A stretch of 64,000 bases of DNA from UBA830 sp002295635 (GCA_002295635.1 DBHK01000026.1:90314-154313); one strand, 5' to 3'; counted from the first letter of the stretch, positions 1-9,961 are shown. Program-made: numbers and translations. The notes: generated from the letters alone by a model not told the origin.

Positions 1-1430
1 TGAATAGCCGCGCATTTTGCCGCCTCCTCTACCTCCGACGCCGAGGCACTGGGTCGGCCATACGCGATATTGTAATAAATTGTATCATTAAATAGGACGG
101 AGTCTTGAGGCACAACACCAATGGCACTGCGAAGGCTCGCCTGAAGGATATCGCGTATGTCCTCGCCATCAAGAAAAATCGAACCGTCATCAACGTCATA
201 AAATCTGAATAGCAGTCGGCCGATAGTCGATTTGCCGGCCCCACTGGGGCCGACTATGGCAACTTTCTGCCCAGGCGCGACGCAAAAGCTAATTCCATGA
301 AGAACTCGTCTCTTTGGATCGTATCCAAACGAAACATTATCAAATTCGATTGCTCCCTTACCCGGAGCCAAAGTTCGAGCGTCTTCCCTGTCGGGGATCT
401 CCATAGACGTAGAAAGCAGATAGAACATTGCTTCCATATCGATAAGAGATTGCTTGATTTCGCGATAAACAAAGCCGAGAAAGTTTAATGGAATATAGAG
501 CTGAATTAAATATGTGTTCACCATCACGAACTCGCCCAAAGTCATCGTTCCATCGACGACATCACCACCCGCCATCAGGATCATAATTGTCAGCCCGACA
601 CCAATAATAAGTGCTTGACCAATATTTAATAATGAAAGACTCACCTTACTTACGACGGATGCCTTTTCATATCGTCGGAGCGCGACGTCGTATCTGTCTG
701 ATTCGAAGCTCTCGTTACCGAAGTACTTTACGGTCTCATAGTTAAGCAGACTATCAATAGCATACGTATTCGCGCGCTGATCCGTCTCGTTCATCTCCCG
801 TCGCCACTTAAGACGCCACTCTGTTACGATCAACGTGTAAGCGATGTAAACTGCAATCGAGACGAGGGTTACAAACGCATACCAAAAATTAAAAAGACCC
901 CAGAGAATGGCGCAAACCAGTAGTATTTCCAGCAACGTCGGAAGGATGTTGAACAACATAAATCTCAGAAGAAAATCAATCGCCTTGGTGCCACGCTCGA
1001 TCGCATTCGAAAGACCTCCAGTCTGTCGTTCGAGGTGGTACCTGAGCGTTAGACTATGGAGATGCTGAAATGTCTGGAGCGCTACATCTCGGATAGAACG
1101 CTGTGCGACTTTGGTAAAAATTGCATCCCGTAGCTCAGCAAAGGCAATAGAGAAAACTCGGAGGGTACCCAGCACTAAAATCAGAGCGATAGGCAGAACC
1201 AGAACCTCATTTTCACCCACATCCAAGGTATCGACGACCTGGCCATATAAAATTGGAATATAAACGGTCGCCACCTTAGCGGCCGCTAGAAGAAGAAGCG
1301 CGAATAACACTCGACATTTTACTTCAGTACCCCCCCGAGACCAGAGGTAAGGCGCAAGAGATGTTAACGCGCTCCATTCGAAACCGTTGTTTTCTTTACG
1401 CCCCGAGAGCGACCGATCTTCCAATGTCAT
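1..1430 (-). CDS. Atm1/HMT-type ABC exporter, fused permease-ATPase (3' end beyond window)
   Basis: Half-transporter of the Atm1/ABCB7 (heavy-metal ABC) family, which exports glutathione-linked or sulfur compounds across the inner membrane. Read on the minus strand from the ATG at 1430, about 476 residues are visible: a six-helix membrane domain with the family-typical segment NYETVKYFGNE, then the nucleotide-binding domain with Walker A GPSGAGKST and Q-loop VVPQDSVLF. The frame is still open at base 1, so the signature motif and Walker B lie outside the window. The family call rests on the NYETVKYFGN segment and overall order; the substrate is inferred from family only. It diverges from the YdcF-like gene, with 99 bases between them. 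Confidence 0.85.
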   Translation of the reverse strand, partial: MTLEDRSLSGRKENNGFEWSALTSLAPYLWSRGGTEVKCRVLFALLLLAAAKVATVYIPILYGQVVDTLDVGENEVLVLPIALILVLGTLRVFSIAFAELRDAIFTKVAQRSIRDVALQTFQHLHSLTLRYHLERQTGGLSNAIERGTKAIDFLLRFMLFNILPTLLEILLVCAILWGLFNFWYAFVTLVSIAVYIAYTLIVTEWRLKWRREMNETDQRANTYAIDSLLNYETVKYFGNESFESDRYDVALRRYEKASVVSKVSLSLLNIGQALIIGVGLTIMILMAGGDVVDGTMTLGEFVMVNTYLIQLYIPLNFLGFVYREIKQSLIDMEAMFYLLSTSMEIPDREDARTLAPGKGAIEFDNVSFGYDPKRRVLHGISFCVAPGQKVAIVGPSGAGKSTIGRLLFRFYDVDDGSIFLDGEDIRDILQASLRSAIGVVPQDSVLFNDTIYYNIAYGRPSASASEVEEAAKCAAI

Positions 1431-1529
1431 CAGGGGTTTCACTTACTTATCGATGGATTAATTATATAGGTCTTAAAGGACTTGCTGACTATAGCAGTAC
1501 TCGATGATAGGATTTAAGCTGCCTAAGTA

Positions 1530-2336
1530 ATGTTCGTTGTTTCCAAAATTTTCTGGCTGATCGGTAACCCGGCGAACGTCTTTGTTTTTCTCTTGATGCT
1601 CGGCACTTTGCTCTCGTTCACACGTTTCCGTCGTGTGGGAAGAAGACTTATTGTGTTTGCAACCGCAATAATCGTCTTCTTCACCATCTTTCCCATCGGG
1701 GGATGGCTGTCAGAGCATCTCGAGAACCGTTTCCCAGCCAATCCTGAAATTCCGCCAAACATCGCTGGAATCATAGTGCTGGGGGGAACAATAAACCAAC
1801 ATATTACGGCAACAAGGAAACAGCCTTCTATTAGCAACGGAGGGGCTCGATTTACCGAGTTTATTTATCTCGCTCGTCAATTTCCGAATGCACGACTTAT
1901 CTTTTCCGGCGGCTCCGGTTCACTTGTTGATCAAAGCGCTAAGGAAGCCGACGCCGCGAAGCTCTTCTTTGATCGTATGGGAATGGATGACGGGCGGGTA
2001 CTTTACGAGAGAAAATCTCGAAATACTCTCGAAAATGCCGAGTTCAGCCGAGCACTCGCGAATGAACTTTTTAATCAAAAGTGGGTCCTAGTCACATCCG
2101 CAATCCACATGCCGCGCGCCGTTGGGGTTTTCAGAAATAGTGGGTGGAACATTCTACCGTATCCTGTTGGTCACCTTACGGATGGCAACACTTCTTTTCA
2201 GGTCGGATTTCACGCTCTTACGGGGTTAACATCAATGAACCGGTCGGCTCGCGAATGGCTTGGGTTATTGGTTTATTGGATGCTAGGTCGAACTGACACT
2301 TTTTTTCCGGCACCAGGACGTCTCAGCGACAATTGA
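1530..2336 (+). CDS. YdcF/SanA family (DUF218) membrane-anchored protein
   Basis: 268-residue protein with two hydrophobic N-terminal segments (about residues 8-27 and 38-57) followed by a DUF218 domain, as in E. coli YdcF, SanA and ElyC, which are tied to envelope integrity. Visible motifs are GIIVLGG, ARLIFSGGSG, an acidic RNTLENA and VLVTSAIHMPRA, all landmarks of the domain. The C-terminal domain probably faces the periplasm. It precedes mltB by 63 bases on the same strand and may be co-transcribed with the cell-wall genes. The exact biochemical reaction of this family is not settled, so no substrate is proposed. Confidence 0.85.
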   Translation: MFVVSKIFWLIGNPANVFVFLLMLGTLLSFTRFRRVGRRLIVFATAIIVFFTIFPIGGWLSEHLENRFPANPEIPPNIAGIIVLGGTINQHITATRKQPSISNGGARFTEFIYLARQFPNARLIFSGGSGSLVDQSAKEADAAKLFFDRMGMDDGRVLYERKSRNTLENAEFSRALANELFNQKWVLVTSAIHMPRAVGVFRNSGWNILPYPVGHLTDGNTSFQVGFHALTGLTSMNRSAREWLGLLVYWMLGRTDTFFPAPGRLSDN

Positions 2337-2399
2337 GTCGCGAGTCGGCGCTTACTGTGGCACTTAATGAGGAAGATTATCGACCTGAAAATCTGAGAT

Positions 2400-3419
2400 A
2401 TGAGCCGCCTTTTATTTCTTATCACCAGTTTTACCGTCACGATGCTGACAATCTCCGATAGATTGTTGGCAAATCCAAAAGGTGATTTCCAAACTTGGCT
2501 CTCTGGAGTTCGCGTCGAAGCGATTAAAAGTGGTATTCGCCCGAACGTCGTGGATCGACTTCTCACTAATGTTCAGCTAAATCGGCGCGTAATTAAAAAA
2601 GACCGAAATCAAGCGGAATTTAAACTTACGCTCTCAACCTACCGTCAACGAGTTGTTACGCCCGCGACTGTGTCCGCTGGTCGAAATAAGGGTCTAAAAC
2701 ACCAAACACTTCTAAAAGAAGTATCAAAAAAATACGGTGTCCAACCCCGTTTCATTTTGGCTATCTGGGGTATCGAAACTCGTTACGGAGCAGTGAAAGC
2801 AAATATACCTCTCGTATCGTCGCTAGCTACTCTCGCCTACGATGCACGTCGATCCAAATTTTTCCGGAAACAGCTTTTCGACACTCTGCAGATGGTTAAC
2901 AAAGGATATATTGGACCCGAAAGCCTCTTCGGTTCTTGGGCAGGCGCAATGGGTCAACCGCAATTTATACCTTCAAGTTACCTTGCCTTTGCACAGGATT
3001 TCGACGGAGACGGCCGCCGGGATATATGGAAAAATGAAGGAGACGTCTTTGCCTCTATTGCAAATTATCTCGCGAAACATGGCTGGAACGATAAACTAAC
3101 TTGGGGACGCAAGGTCCTTGTCCCAGAATCTTTGATCATATCTTTGGGCAAACCCTCACGTCCTTCCGCGCCGGGCTGCCGAGCCAAAACATCGGAACAA
3201 AAAAAGCTTAGCACTTGGCACAAGCTTGGAGTACGGCGCACCGATGCGACAGACCTTCCCGCGCGAAACATGTCAGCCGCGCTCGTACTGCCAGATGGCC
3301 CCGATGGCGAAGCTTATATTGTCTATCGCAATTATGCGGCAATCATGGCCTATAACTGCGCCCATCTTTACGCCGTCACAGTAGGGATACTTTCCGATAA
3401 AATTGGGGGGGCGAAATGA
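2400..3419 (+). CDS. mltB: Lytic murein transglycosylase B (MltB family)
   Basis: Periplasmic muramidase-like enzyme that cleaves peptidoglycan glycan strands to form 1,6-anhydro-MurNAc ends. The 339-residue protein starts with a hydrophobic signal segment (residues 3-18) and no lipobox Cys, so it is probably soluble. The SLT_2 fold shows the catalytic Glu126 in IWGIETRYG, the substrate-groove motif GSWAGAMGQPQFIPSSY (178-194) and an EF-hand-like DFDGDGRRDIW loop (200-210). Its stop overlaps the rlpA start by 4 bases (ATGA), so the two lytic transglycosylases are translationally coupled. Confidence 0.93.
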   Translation: MSRLLFLITSFTVTMLTISDRLLANPKGDFQTWLSGVRVEAIKSGIRPNVVDRLLTNVQLNRRVIKKDRNQAEFKLTLSTYRQRVVTPATVSAGRNKGLKHQTLLKEVSKKYGVQPRFILAIWGIETRYGAVKANIPLVSSLATLAYDARRSKFFRKQLFDTLQMVNKGYIGPESLFGSWAGAMGQPQFIPSSYLAFAQDFDGDGRRDIWKNEGDVFASIANYLAKHGWNDKLTWGRKVLVPESLIISLGKPSRPSAPGCRAKTSEQKKLSTWHKLGVRRTDATDLPARNMSAALVLPDGPDGEAYIVYRNYAAIMAYNCAHLYAVTVGILSDKIGGAK

Positions 3420-4363
3420 TTTTTTTCTATAATCTTAGAAATACCATTTTGCTTAGTGTCACTGCAATTATTATGTCCTCCTGCGCTGAAACCCAACTAG
3501 TTGTGCATGGCGCTAAGGAAATTGCTGGAACGACAAAGCGGTCTGGTCCCAACACAAAAGGGTATTACAAGGTTGGCAAACCATACCGAATTGAAAACAC
3601 TTGGTATTATCCGGCAGAAGATTTTAATTATACCGAGACTGGCATAGCGTCTTGGTATGGCCCTAAATTTCACCTACGTAGAACGGCGAACGGTGAGACA
3701 TTTGATATGAATGCGCTCACCGCAGCGCATCGAACGCTACCCATGCCGAGCATGGTTCGGGTGATAAATCTGAGCAATGGTCGCTCGCTAAGACTACGAA
3801 TTAACGATCGCGGACCATTTGCCCGCAATCGGATTATTGATGTTTCCCGGCGAGCGGCACAACTTCTCGGCTTTCAGCGCAAAGGGACCGCAAGCGTTCG
3901 AGTTGAAATAATTCCTGATGAGAGCCAGAGAATGAAAATGTCTGCTTTGAATAGAAAAATATCAAATTCGGAACAAATCGTCGCGGGTCCGGTAACCCGC
4001 GAGGTCGTAATCCAAAAGCCGATTCACGGACAGCAGGCTACGATACAATCTATTAAGCTACCCCCGAAACGCGCCAAGGTCGAAACCACGCAGCCGAGCC
4101 CTATCAACGTTAAAAATGTTCCCGTAGCAGATAAAAATCAGATGTACGTCCAGGTTGGCGCCTACATCGATTTCGCAAATGCTTCAAAAGTTCGGATACG
4201 TATGTCGGACTACGGTCCGGCGTGGTTGAGCGAGAAGAAAGTGGGGGGGCAAAAATTCTTTCGGGTTCGAATTGGTCCGATGCTCACACTTGAGCGTGCG
4301 GACAAAGTCCTTTCCCAGTTAATTTCTTCCGGCTTTCCGAGAGCCAAGATTGTCATAGACTAA
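3416..4363 (+). CDS. rlpA: RlpA septal ring lytic transglycosylase, DPBB plus SPOR lipoprotein
   Basis: 315 residues. The N-terminus has a lipoprotein-type signal ending in MSSC, with Cys23 as the likely lipidated residue. A double-psi beta-barrel spans about 75-165 with GIASWYG (76-82), TANGE (Glu94) and NDRGPF (Asp131), the conserved active-site region of RlpA, which cleaves peptidoglycan denuded of stem peptides. A low-complexity linker leads to a C-terminal SPOR domain (about 240-315, starting MYVQVGAY) that binds denuded glycans at the division site. The gene overlaps mltB by 4 bases and is followed 68 bases later by a D,D-carboxypeptidase, a common alphaproteobacterial order. Confidence 0.93.
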   Translation: MIFFYNLRNTILLSVTAIIMSSCAETQLVVHGAKEIAGTTKRSGPNTKGYYKVGKPYRIENTWYYPAEDFNYTETGIASWYGPKFHLRRTANGETFDMNALTAAHRTLPMPSMVRVINLSNGRSLRLRINDRGPFARNRIIDVSRRAAQLLGFQRKGTASVRVEIIPDESQRMKMSALNRKISNSEQIVAGPVTREVVIQKPIHGQQATIQSIKLPPKRAKVETTQPSPINVKNVPVADKNQMYVQVGAYIDFANASKVRIRMSDYGPAWLSEKKVGGQKFFRVRIGPMLTLERADKVLSQLISSGFPRAKIVID

Positions 4364-4431
4364 GAGTATTTTGCCCCAAATCCGCCATAGTTTGCGATGA
4401 TAATCACTCCGAGACCGAACGGAAATCGAGT

Positions 4432-5574
4432 ATGATATTTTTCACCACCCGCCTGACTACCGCAGCCGCGCTATTTACCTTGATCCTTTCGGGTCCGTCA
4501 GTTGCCCAAATGATCGAGACCCCAGCGAGAAATGCGTTCATTGTTGATCTATCCACTAACACTGTTTTACTGCAGAAGCAGGCAGAAGTACCAATGCCCC
4601 CGGCTTCGATGAGCAAGCTTATGACCGTTTATATGGTTTTCGACCTTATAAAGCAGGGCGCCCTGTCGCTGGAAGACAAGTTACTAGTCAGCAGGAAGGC
4701 ATGGAAAAAGGGCGGCTCCAAAATGTTCGTAAAGATTGGTGACAGAGTCTCCGTCGCCGATTTGTTACGCGGGATTATTGTCCAGTCGGGTAATGATGCA
4801 TGCATTGTGGTCGCCGAGGCACTAGCCGGCAGTGAGAATAGCTTTGCAGAGTTAATGACCAATAAGGGTAGGGAACTCGGTCTGAAGAATAGTACCTTCA
4901 CTAACGCTACTGGATGGCCCAACCCAAGCCATCGGATGTCAGCAGAAGATCTTGCCATTTTATCAAAACGGTTAATCGAGGATTTTCCAGAACTTTATAA
5001 AATGTTCAGCGAAAAGTCCTTCAGCTATAACAAGATCAAGCAGGGTAACAGGAATCCATTGTTGTATCGGAATATAGGCGCCGACGGCCTGAAAACTGGT
5101 CATACAGTGGCAGCGGGATACGGCTTAACCGCTTCCGCTAAGAACGGTGATCGTAGGATAGTCGTTGTACTAAATGGACTTACGAGCGTCAGGCAAAGGT
5201 CACGTGAGTCCTTGCGTTTGATGGAATGGGCATTCAGAGCCTTTAAGCCGGTTACTCTATTCAAGAAGGGTGATACAGTCACTGAGGCAGATATCTGGCT
5301 AGGCGATAATTCAAAGATACCGCTTACGCTAAAAAAAGACCTTAGGCTAACTTTACCGCGCGGTGCCAATGACAGAATTAAAGTTACCGTCCGTTTGAAG
5401 AATCCTGTTCCTGCACCCGTCAGGGAGGGTCAGACGCTCGGTACGCTCGTAGTCAAAGTTCCCAATATGACCGATAGGGAGTACCCACTATCGGCAGGCG
5501 CAAATGTAGAACAGCTTGGGTTTATGGGCCGTATTATTACGGCAATCAAATACCTCATCTGGGGGGCTTCCTGA
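4432..5574 (+). CDS. D-alanyl-D-alanine carboxypeptidase (PBP5/6 type)
   Basis: Removes the terminal D-Ala from peptidoglycan pentapeptides in the periplasm. The 380-residue protein has a signal peptide with a likely cleavage near SVAQ (residues 23-26). All three serine-penicillin-recognition motifs are present: SMSK (Ser59, Lys62), SGN (119-121) and KTG (221-223). A PBP5 C-terminal beta domain follows (about 270-355), and the end is an amphipathic segment (GRIITAIKYLIWG) that anchors this family to the membrane surface. The next gene, tmk, starts 5 bases after the stop. Which dac paralogue it is cannot be decided from sequence alone. Confidence 0.93.
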   Translation: MIFFTTRLTTAAALFTLILSGPSVAQMIETPARNAFIVDLSTNTVLLQKQAEVPMPPASMSKLMTVYMVFDLIKQGALSLEDKLLVSRKAWKKGGSKMFVKIGDRVSVADLLRGIIVQSGNDACIVVAEALAGSENSFAELMTNKGRELGLKNSTFTNATGWPNPSHRMSAEDLAILSKRLIEDFPELYKMFSEKSFSYNKIKQGNRNPLLYRNIGADGLKTGHTVAAGYGLTASAKNGDRRIVVVLNGLTSVRQRSRESLRLMEWAFRAFKPVTLFKKGDTVTEADIWLGDNSKIPLTLKKDLRLTLPRGANDRIKVTVRLKNPVPAPVREGQTLGTLVVKVPNMTDREYPLSAGANVEQLGFMGRIITAIKYLIWGAS

Positions 5575-5579
5575 ACCAG

Positions 5580-6218
5580 ATGGAACGAGGAAAATTCGTT
5601 ACTTTTGAAGGCGGGGAGGGCACTGGAAAATCTACCCAGATTGCTCGTCTGGCGGGGGCACTTCTAAATGAGGAAATCAGCGTGATCACAACACGTGAAC
5701 CTGGCGGTTCGCCTGGCGCCGAAACAATCCGACAACTTTTGCTAAATCCCCAATTAGACTGGGATACACCCACCGAAACGCTGCTTCATTTCGCGGCACG
5801 TTCGGATCACTACACCACTAAAATTGCTCCAGCGTTAAAGAATGGAAGCTGGGTACTCTGCGATCGTTTTGCGGACTCCACGCGTGCATATCAGGGGTAC
5901 GGGCTGGGCGTAAGCAATTTGGCTATTGAAATGTTGTATGACTTGATACTTGGTGATTTCAAACCTGATCTAACTCTTGTTCTAGACCTACCGCTAGAAA
6001 CTAGCTTGGAGCGGATGCAGACCCGAGGTGAAGCCCCTGATAGGTATGAGAAGATGGATTTCTCTTTTCATAAACGGCTTCGGGAGGGTTTTCTGGAGAT
6101 TGCTTACAAAGAACCGGGTCGGTGCGTAGTTATCGACGCGAGCGGTACTATTGAAACTGTTACGTCCCGTATAATGGCTTCTGTTAGGGAGCGTCTCGGT
6201 ACGAAATTTTCAATATGA
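5580..6218 (+). CDS. tmk: Thymidylate kinase
   Basis: Phosphorylates dTMP to dTDP with ATP in the cytoplasm. The 212-residue length is normal for the family. The P-loop GGEGTGKST lies at residues 11-19, the TREPGG substrate motif follows at about 39-44, and the CDRFADSTRAYQGYG segment carries the DR(Y/F/H) motif and dTMP-binding residues. The LID region with Arg-containing RGEAPDRYE is visible further on. It is wedged between the carboxypeptidase (5 bases upstream) and holB, with which it overlaps by 4 bases, as in many proteobacteria. Confidence 0.96.
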   Translation: MERGKFVTFEGGEGTGKSTQIARLAGALLNEEISVITTREPGGSPGAETIRQLLLNPQLDWDTPTETLLHFAARSDHYTTKIAPALKNGSWVLCDRFADSTRAYQGYGLGVSNLAIEMLYDLILGDFKPDLTLVLDLPLETSLERMQTRGEAPDRYEKMDFSFHKRLREGFLEIAYKEPGRCVVIDASGTIETVTSRIMASVRERLGTKFSI

Positions 6219-7327
6219 CAGAGAGCCTTTCGCCGCGAGAAAACCCCGATCTCATCGGACATGAAGATGCAGAAAATCAATTTCTAGATTCTTGGATAGG
6301 TGGATATCTTCATCATGCATGGCTAATCAACGGGCCAAAGGGGATTGGTAAGGCAACATTGGCCTATCGTTTTGCTCGCTTTCTTCTGGCACATGGTGAG
6401 CGCTCACAGAGCGAGGATGCTGGTCCCGCATTGTTCCAAGAGGACGAAATACCGACAGCAATCCCCAATTCTCTTTTTATTAATCCCAATAATCCAATAT
6501 TTCGTCGAGTAGCATCAAATGCGCACTCGGATCTTAAGGTAATAGAGCGCGGGCTTTCTGATGACGGGAAGCGAATGCAGACTATCATTCCAATCGATAA
6601 AATTCGTGCCGTGGGACAAACCCTATCGCTTACAGCAAGCGAGGGGGGCTGGCGCGTCATCATTGTAGACGGCGCAGAGGAAATGAACTCAAACGCGGCA
6701 AATGCTTTGCTAAAATTACTTGAGGAACCGCCCCCAAATACAGTCCTACTTCTAATCTCACATATGCCAGGAAGGATATTGTCAACAATCCGGTCACGCT
6801 GCCGACAACTTAGGCTTTCCAAACTCAGACCGGAGGTGGTTGAAACACTGATCGCGCAGCAGCTACCGAAGGTTTCAGATCCCGACCGTCAAACTTTGCT
6901 GCATATTTCCGAAGGCAGTATCGGGCGTGCACTAGACCTTGCCAGCGGAGACGGCGTCTCACTTCACCGTGACTTGCTGCGGGTGATGAAGAGTCTGCCT
7001 TCGCTGGATATGGATGTCGCGCACAGTTTCGCCGATAAGGTAGCTCGACGAGATGCGGATTTAGCTTGGCGAACGGCAGTAGAACTTGCAAGCCGCGGGG
7101 TTGCCAATATTGTCTCCTACAGTATAAGAGAAAATGGGGTCGATGGTCGTGGATACCTATCAGAAGAGGTTGCCTGTCTTGAAAAATTAAGTGCGATGGC
7201 GCCGGTGCACCATTGGATAAACGTGTGGGAGAGGAATAATGTTCTGTTCGCTCGTGCCGAAAACGCAAATCTGGACCGCAAGCAGGTGATGTTGAATGCA
7301 CTAACCACGATGGCAAATGTTGCATAG
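6215..7327 (+). CDS. holB: DNA polymerase III delta-prime subunit
   Basis: Part of the clamp-loader complex that opens the sliding clamp during replication. The 370-residue protein has an AAA+ domain with a P-loop-like segment GPKGIGKAT (residues 40-48), the conserved SNAANALLKLLEEPP motif and the SRC sensor stretch (RSRCRQLRL). It overlaps tmk by 4 bases (ATGA). The region after residue 240 is the less conserved collar domain. The call is firm because of the tmk-holB-metG order and the LLKLLEEPP signature. Confidence 0.93.
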   Translation: MTESLSPRENPDLIGHEDAENQFLDSWIGGYLHHAWLINGPKGIGKATLAYRFARFLLAHGERSQSEDAGPALFQEDEIPTAIPNSLFINPNNPIFRRVASNAHSDLKVIERGLSDDGKRMQTIIPIDKIRAVGQTLSLTASEGGWRVIIVDGAEEMNSNAANALLKLLEEPPPNTVLLLISHMPGRILSTIRSRCRQLRLSKLRPEVVETLIAQQLPKVSDPDRQTLLHISEGSIGRALDLASGDGVSLHRDLLRVMKSLPSLDMDVAHSFADKVARRDADLAWRTAVELASRGVANIVSYSIRENGVDGRGYLSEEVACLEKLSAMAPVHHWINVWERNNVLFARAENANLDRKQVMLNALTTMANVA

Positions 7328-7404
7328 ACAGGTGTATAAACCCTCTACGTGAAAAAATAGATCTCGCGTAAGAAATGACCGTCGGACTCTCCAAGGAAAA
7401 TCTA

Positions 7405-8955
7405 ATGTCCGGTAAGAAGACATACTATCTCACGACCCCAATATACTATGTGAACGATGCGCCTCACATTGGTCACGCATACACAACGCTTGCTTGTGAC
7501 GTACTCGCAAGGTTCAAGCGCCTTGACGGCTATGACGTCTTTTTCCTAACCGGAACAGATGAGCATGGTCAGAAAGTTGAAAATTCTGCTGAGGACTCAG
7601 GGCTAGATCCGCAGAGTTTTACGGATGCGGTTTCTCAGAATTTTCGTGAGCTCGCGGATTTCATGAATTACAGCCACGACTGCTTCATCCGAACTACAGA
7701 GCCCCGCCACGCAAAGGCAAGCCAAGCACTCTGGACTGCGCTGCGGGAAAATGGGCACATTTATCTCGGCACTTATCAAGGTTGGTACGCGGTTCGTGAC
7801 GAGGCGTTCTACGCTGAAGACGAACTAGACGACGGAGCGGATGGAGAGAAAATCGCGCCATCCGGCGCAATATGCGAATGGGTGGAAGAACCTAGCTACT
7901 TCTTTGATCTTTCGAAATGGCAGGAACCGCTATTAAAGTTTTACGAAGATAACCCAGATTTCATCGCTCCGAAATCGCGCCGGAACGAAGTTATCAGCTT
8001 CGTTAAAGGCGGAATGCACGATCTCTCGGTGTCGCGTACCAGTTTTAAATGGGGCGTGGACGTACCCGGAGATGAGGGCCACATTATGTATGTATGGCTC
8101 GACGCACTCACCAATTACATCACGGCTATGGATTACCCGGACCAAGACGCAAAACTTTATGCGAAGTTCTGGCCGGCAGATCTGCACATGGTCGGTAAAG
8201 ATATCCTTCGTTTTCACGCGGTTTACTGGCCAGCCTTCTTGATGGGAGCCGGGCTTGAACCGCCGAAGCGAATATTCGCGCATGGGTGGTGGACCAATGA
8301 GGGAAAAAAAATCTCTAAATCGCTCGGCAACGTAATCGAGCCGCGCCAGATAGTGGAAACCTACGGGCTTGATCAGGTGCGTTATTTCCTGCTGCGGGAA
8401 GTACCGTTTGGCAATGATGGTGATTTTTCACATCGCTCTATGGTCAACCGGATTAATTCAGAACTCGCCAACGACCTTGGTAATTTGGCACAGCGTTCGT
8501 TATCCATGGTTGGCCGATACTGCAACGGCACTCTGCCTACGCCAGGTGATTTCTCGGATGGCGACAATGAAATTCTTTCCCATTCAGCAGGGGTCATTGA
8601 TAACCTCCGTAACCATATTGATAATCAGGCCTTTCATGAGGCGCTGGAGACAATATGGATTTTAGTGCGTGCAGCCAACGCCTACGTCGACGTCCAAGCG
8701 CCGTGGCGGCTGCACAAGGAAGACCCAAAACGCCGCGATACAGTCTTGTACGTCCTGGCTGAAACTATCCGCCGCCTAGGTATCTACATCCAACCTTTTA
8801 TGCCGGATTCGGCGGAGAAGATACTGAACCTGCTTGCCATCTCCAAGGACGCTCGAAATTTTGTGCATATCCGTCCGGAATACGCGATGGCCGCCGGCTC
8901 GGCGCTGCCCAAGCCCGAACCCGTCTTCCCACGGTTCGTCGACGAAGATATTTAG
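7405..8955 (+). CDS. metG: Methionine-tRNA ligase
   Basis: Charges tRNA-Met (initiator and elongator) with methionine. The start is set at 7405 because AAGGA lies 7 bases upstream and the protein then begins just before the class I core; an in-frame ATG at 7375 would add ten residues with no good ribosome site. The 516-residue product has the HIGH motif at 21-24 (DAPHIGHAYTT) and the KMSKS loop as KISKS (302-306). The connective-peptide region (WYAVRDEAFYAEDEL) lacks the paired zinc-binding cysteines of E. coli MetG, and there is no C-terminal tRNA-binding extension, so this is the short form common in Alphaproteobacteria. Confidence 0.95.
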   Translation: MSGKKTYYLTTPIYYVNDAPHIGHAYTTLACDVLARFKRLDGYDVFFLTGTDEHGQKVENSAEDSGLDPQSFTDAVSQNFRELADFMNYSHDCFIRTTEPRHAKASQALWTALRENGHIYLGTYQGWYAVRDEAFYAEDELDDGADGEKIAPSGAICEWVEEPSYFFDLSKWQEPLLKFYEDNPDFIAPKSRRNEVISFVKGGMHDLSVSRTSFKWGVDVPGDEGHIMYVWLDALTNYITAMDYPDQDAKLYAKFWPADLHMVGKDILRFHAVYWPAFLMGAGLEPPKRIFAHGWWTNEGKKISKSLGNVIEPRQIVETYGLDQVRYFLLREVPFGNDGDFSHRSMVNRINSELANDLGNLAQRSLSMVGRYCNGTLPTPGDFSDGDNEILSHSAGVIDNLRNHIDNQAFHEALETIWILVRAANAYVDVQAPWRLHKEDPKRRDTVLYVLAETIRRLGIYIQPFMPDSAEKILNLLAISKDARNFVHIRPEYAMAAGSALPKPEPVFPRFVDEDI

Positions 8956-8981
8956 TAGGTCCTCTTGAGGGATAACGCCGC

Positions 8982-9921
8982 GTGAGCGACGCGGACGCCA
9001 CTAAAGACTTCGCCTCCTTCGCCTATCGCGCTTTCACGCTATTGATCGCGGCCAAGCTGTTCGGGTGGATTGCACTAAACATGATACTAGTGGCGATCGC
9101 CTATCAGGTTTATGACAAGACTGGAAATGTACTGAACCTCGCCTATTTCGGGCTAGCCACATTCACGCCGGCCTTGGGTGGCGTTGTGTACCTATAGGGC
9201 CGGACCGGAGGTACTCTATATCTCCGCCACTAACGCGCTTGGCATCGCAGCCGTCACTTCGCTGGCCATTAAAACCTGCATGGGGCGGGGCAAACGCCAG
9301 CCGACGACGCTGTCAACGCTGTTCGCCGGGCTGAGATACGTTTATGCGAAGAAGATTATATTTGGCGCTATAACGCTCGCCCTCCTGGTGCTGCTGCTGG
9401 GTGGCGCGACGGCACTGTTTCCAGTGTTCGCAAAGGATATCCTCGAAACCGGCGCTGCCGGGGCAGGATTCCTCCGTAGCGCCATGGCGGGCGGTGCCAT
9501 GATTAAGCGGTATCGTGCTGACCCAGATCGCACTCGAACCCAATGTCGGGCGCAAAATGTTCGCAAACGTGTTGATTTTTGAGGTCTGAACACTTGTGTT
9601 CGGCCGATCGGAGACATACTGGCTGTCGCTGCTCACCGTGGCTGTCCTCGGGGCGGTCGACATGATCAGCCTCTATATTCGCGCCAATCTTATCCAAATT
9701 GCTACGCCGGACGAGATGCGCGGTCGCGTTAGCGCCGTCAGTTCGGTATTTACCGGCGCGTCGAACGAAATCGGGAATTCAGGGCAGGAGTCATGGCCGC
9801 CGCTATCGGCGCGGTGACGGCAGTACTGGTTGGCGGCGTCGGCTCGATTGTAGTCGCGGCCTTTATCTGGAAAGCGTTTCCGCTGCTGGCACAGGTCGAT
9901 AGGTTTAATCAGCCACCCTGA
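8982..9921 (+). pseudogene. Decayed MFS transporter (EntS-like), frameshifted and internally deleted
   Basis: Pieces of one MFS transporter can be read in order but in changing frames. Frame one from 8982 gives helices 1-2 and ends at a stop near 9195. A second frame from about 9190 gives AGPEVLYISATNALG through GGATALFPVFAKDILETGA. Another resumes near 9512 (LTQIALEPNVGRKMF), another near 9596 (ETYWLSLLTVAVLG, TPDEMRGRVSAV), and a last one near 9780 ends at the TGA at 9919. At least four frameshifts are needed. The segment between helix 2 (FTPAL) and the mid-protein ALGGVVY stretch is missing, about 100 residues compared with intact relatives, perhaps lost by recombination within a PAL-type coding repeat. 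The stretch is more GC-rich than the genes downstream. Confidence 0.88.
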
Positions 9922-9961
9922 TTGCGTGAATTCACGGACGGAGTGTGCTAAAGACCCACTC

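Noticed and set aside
6825..7394. 189-residue minus-strand frame over holB
   Set aside because: Lies opposite the well supported holB C-terminal half and has no recognisable domain.
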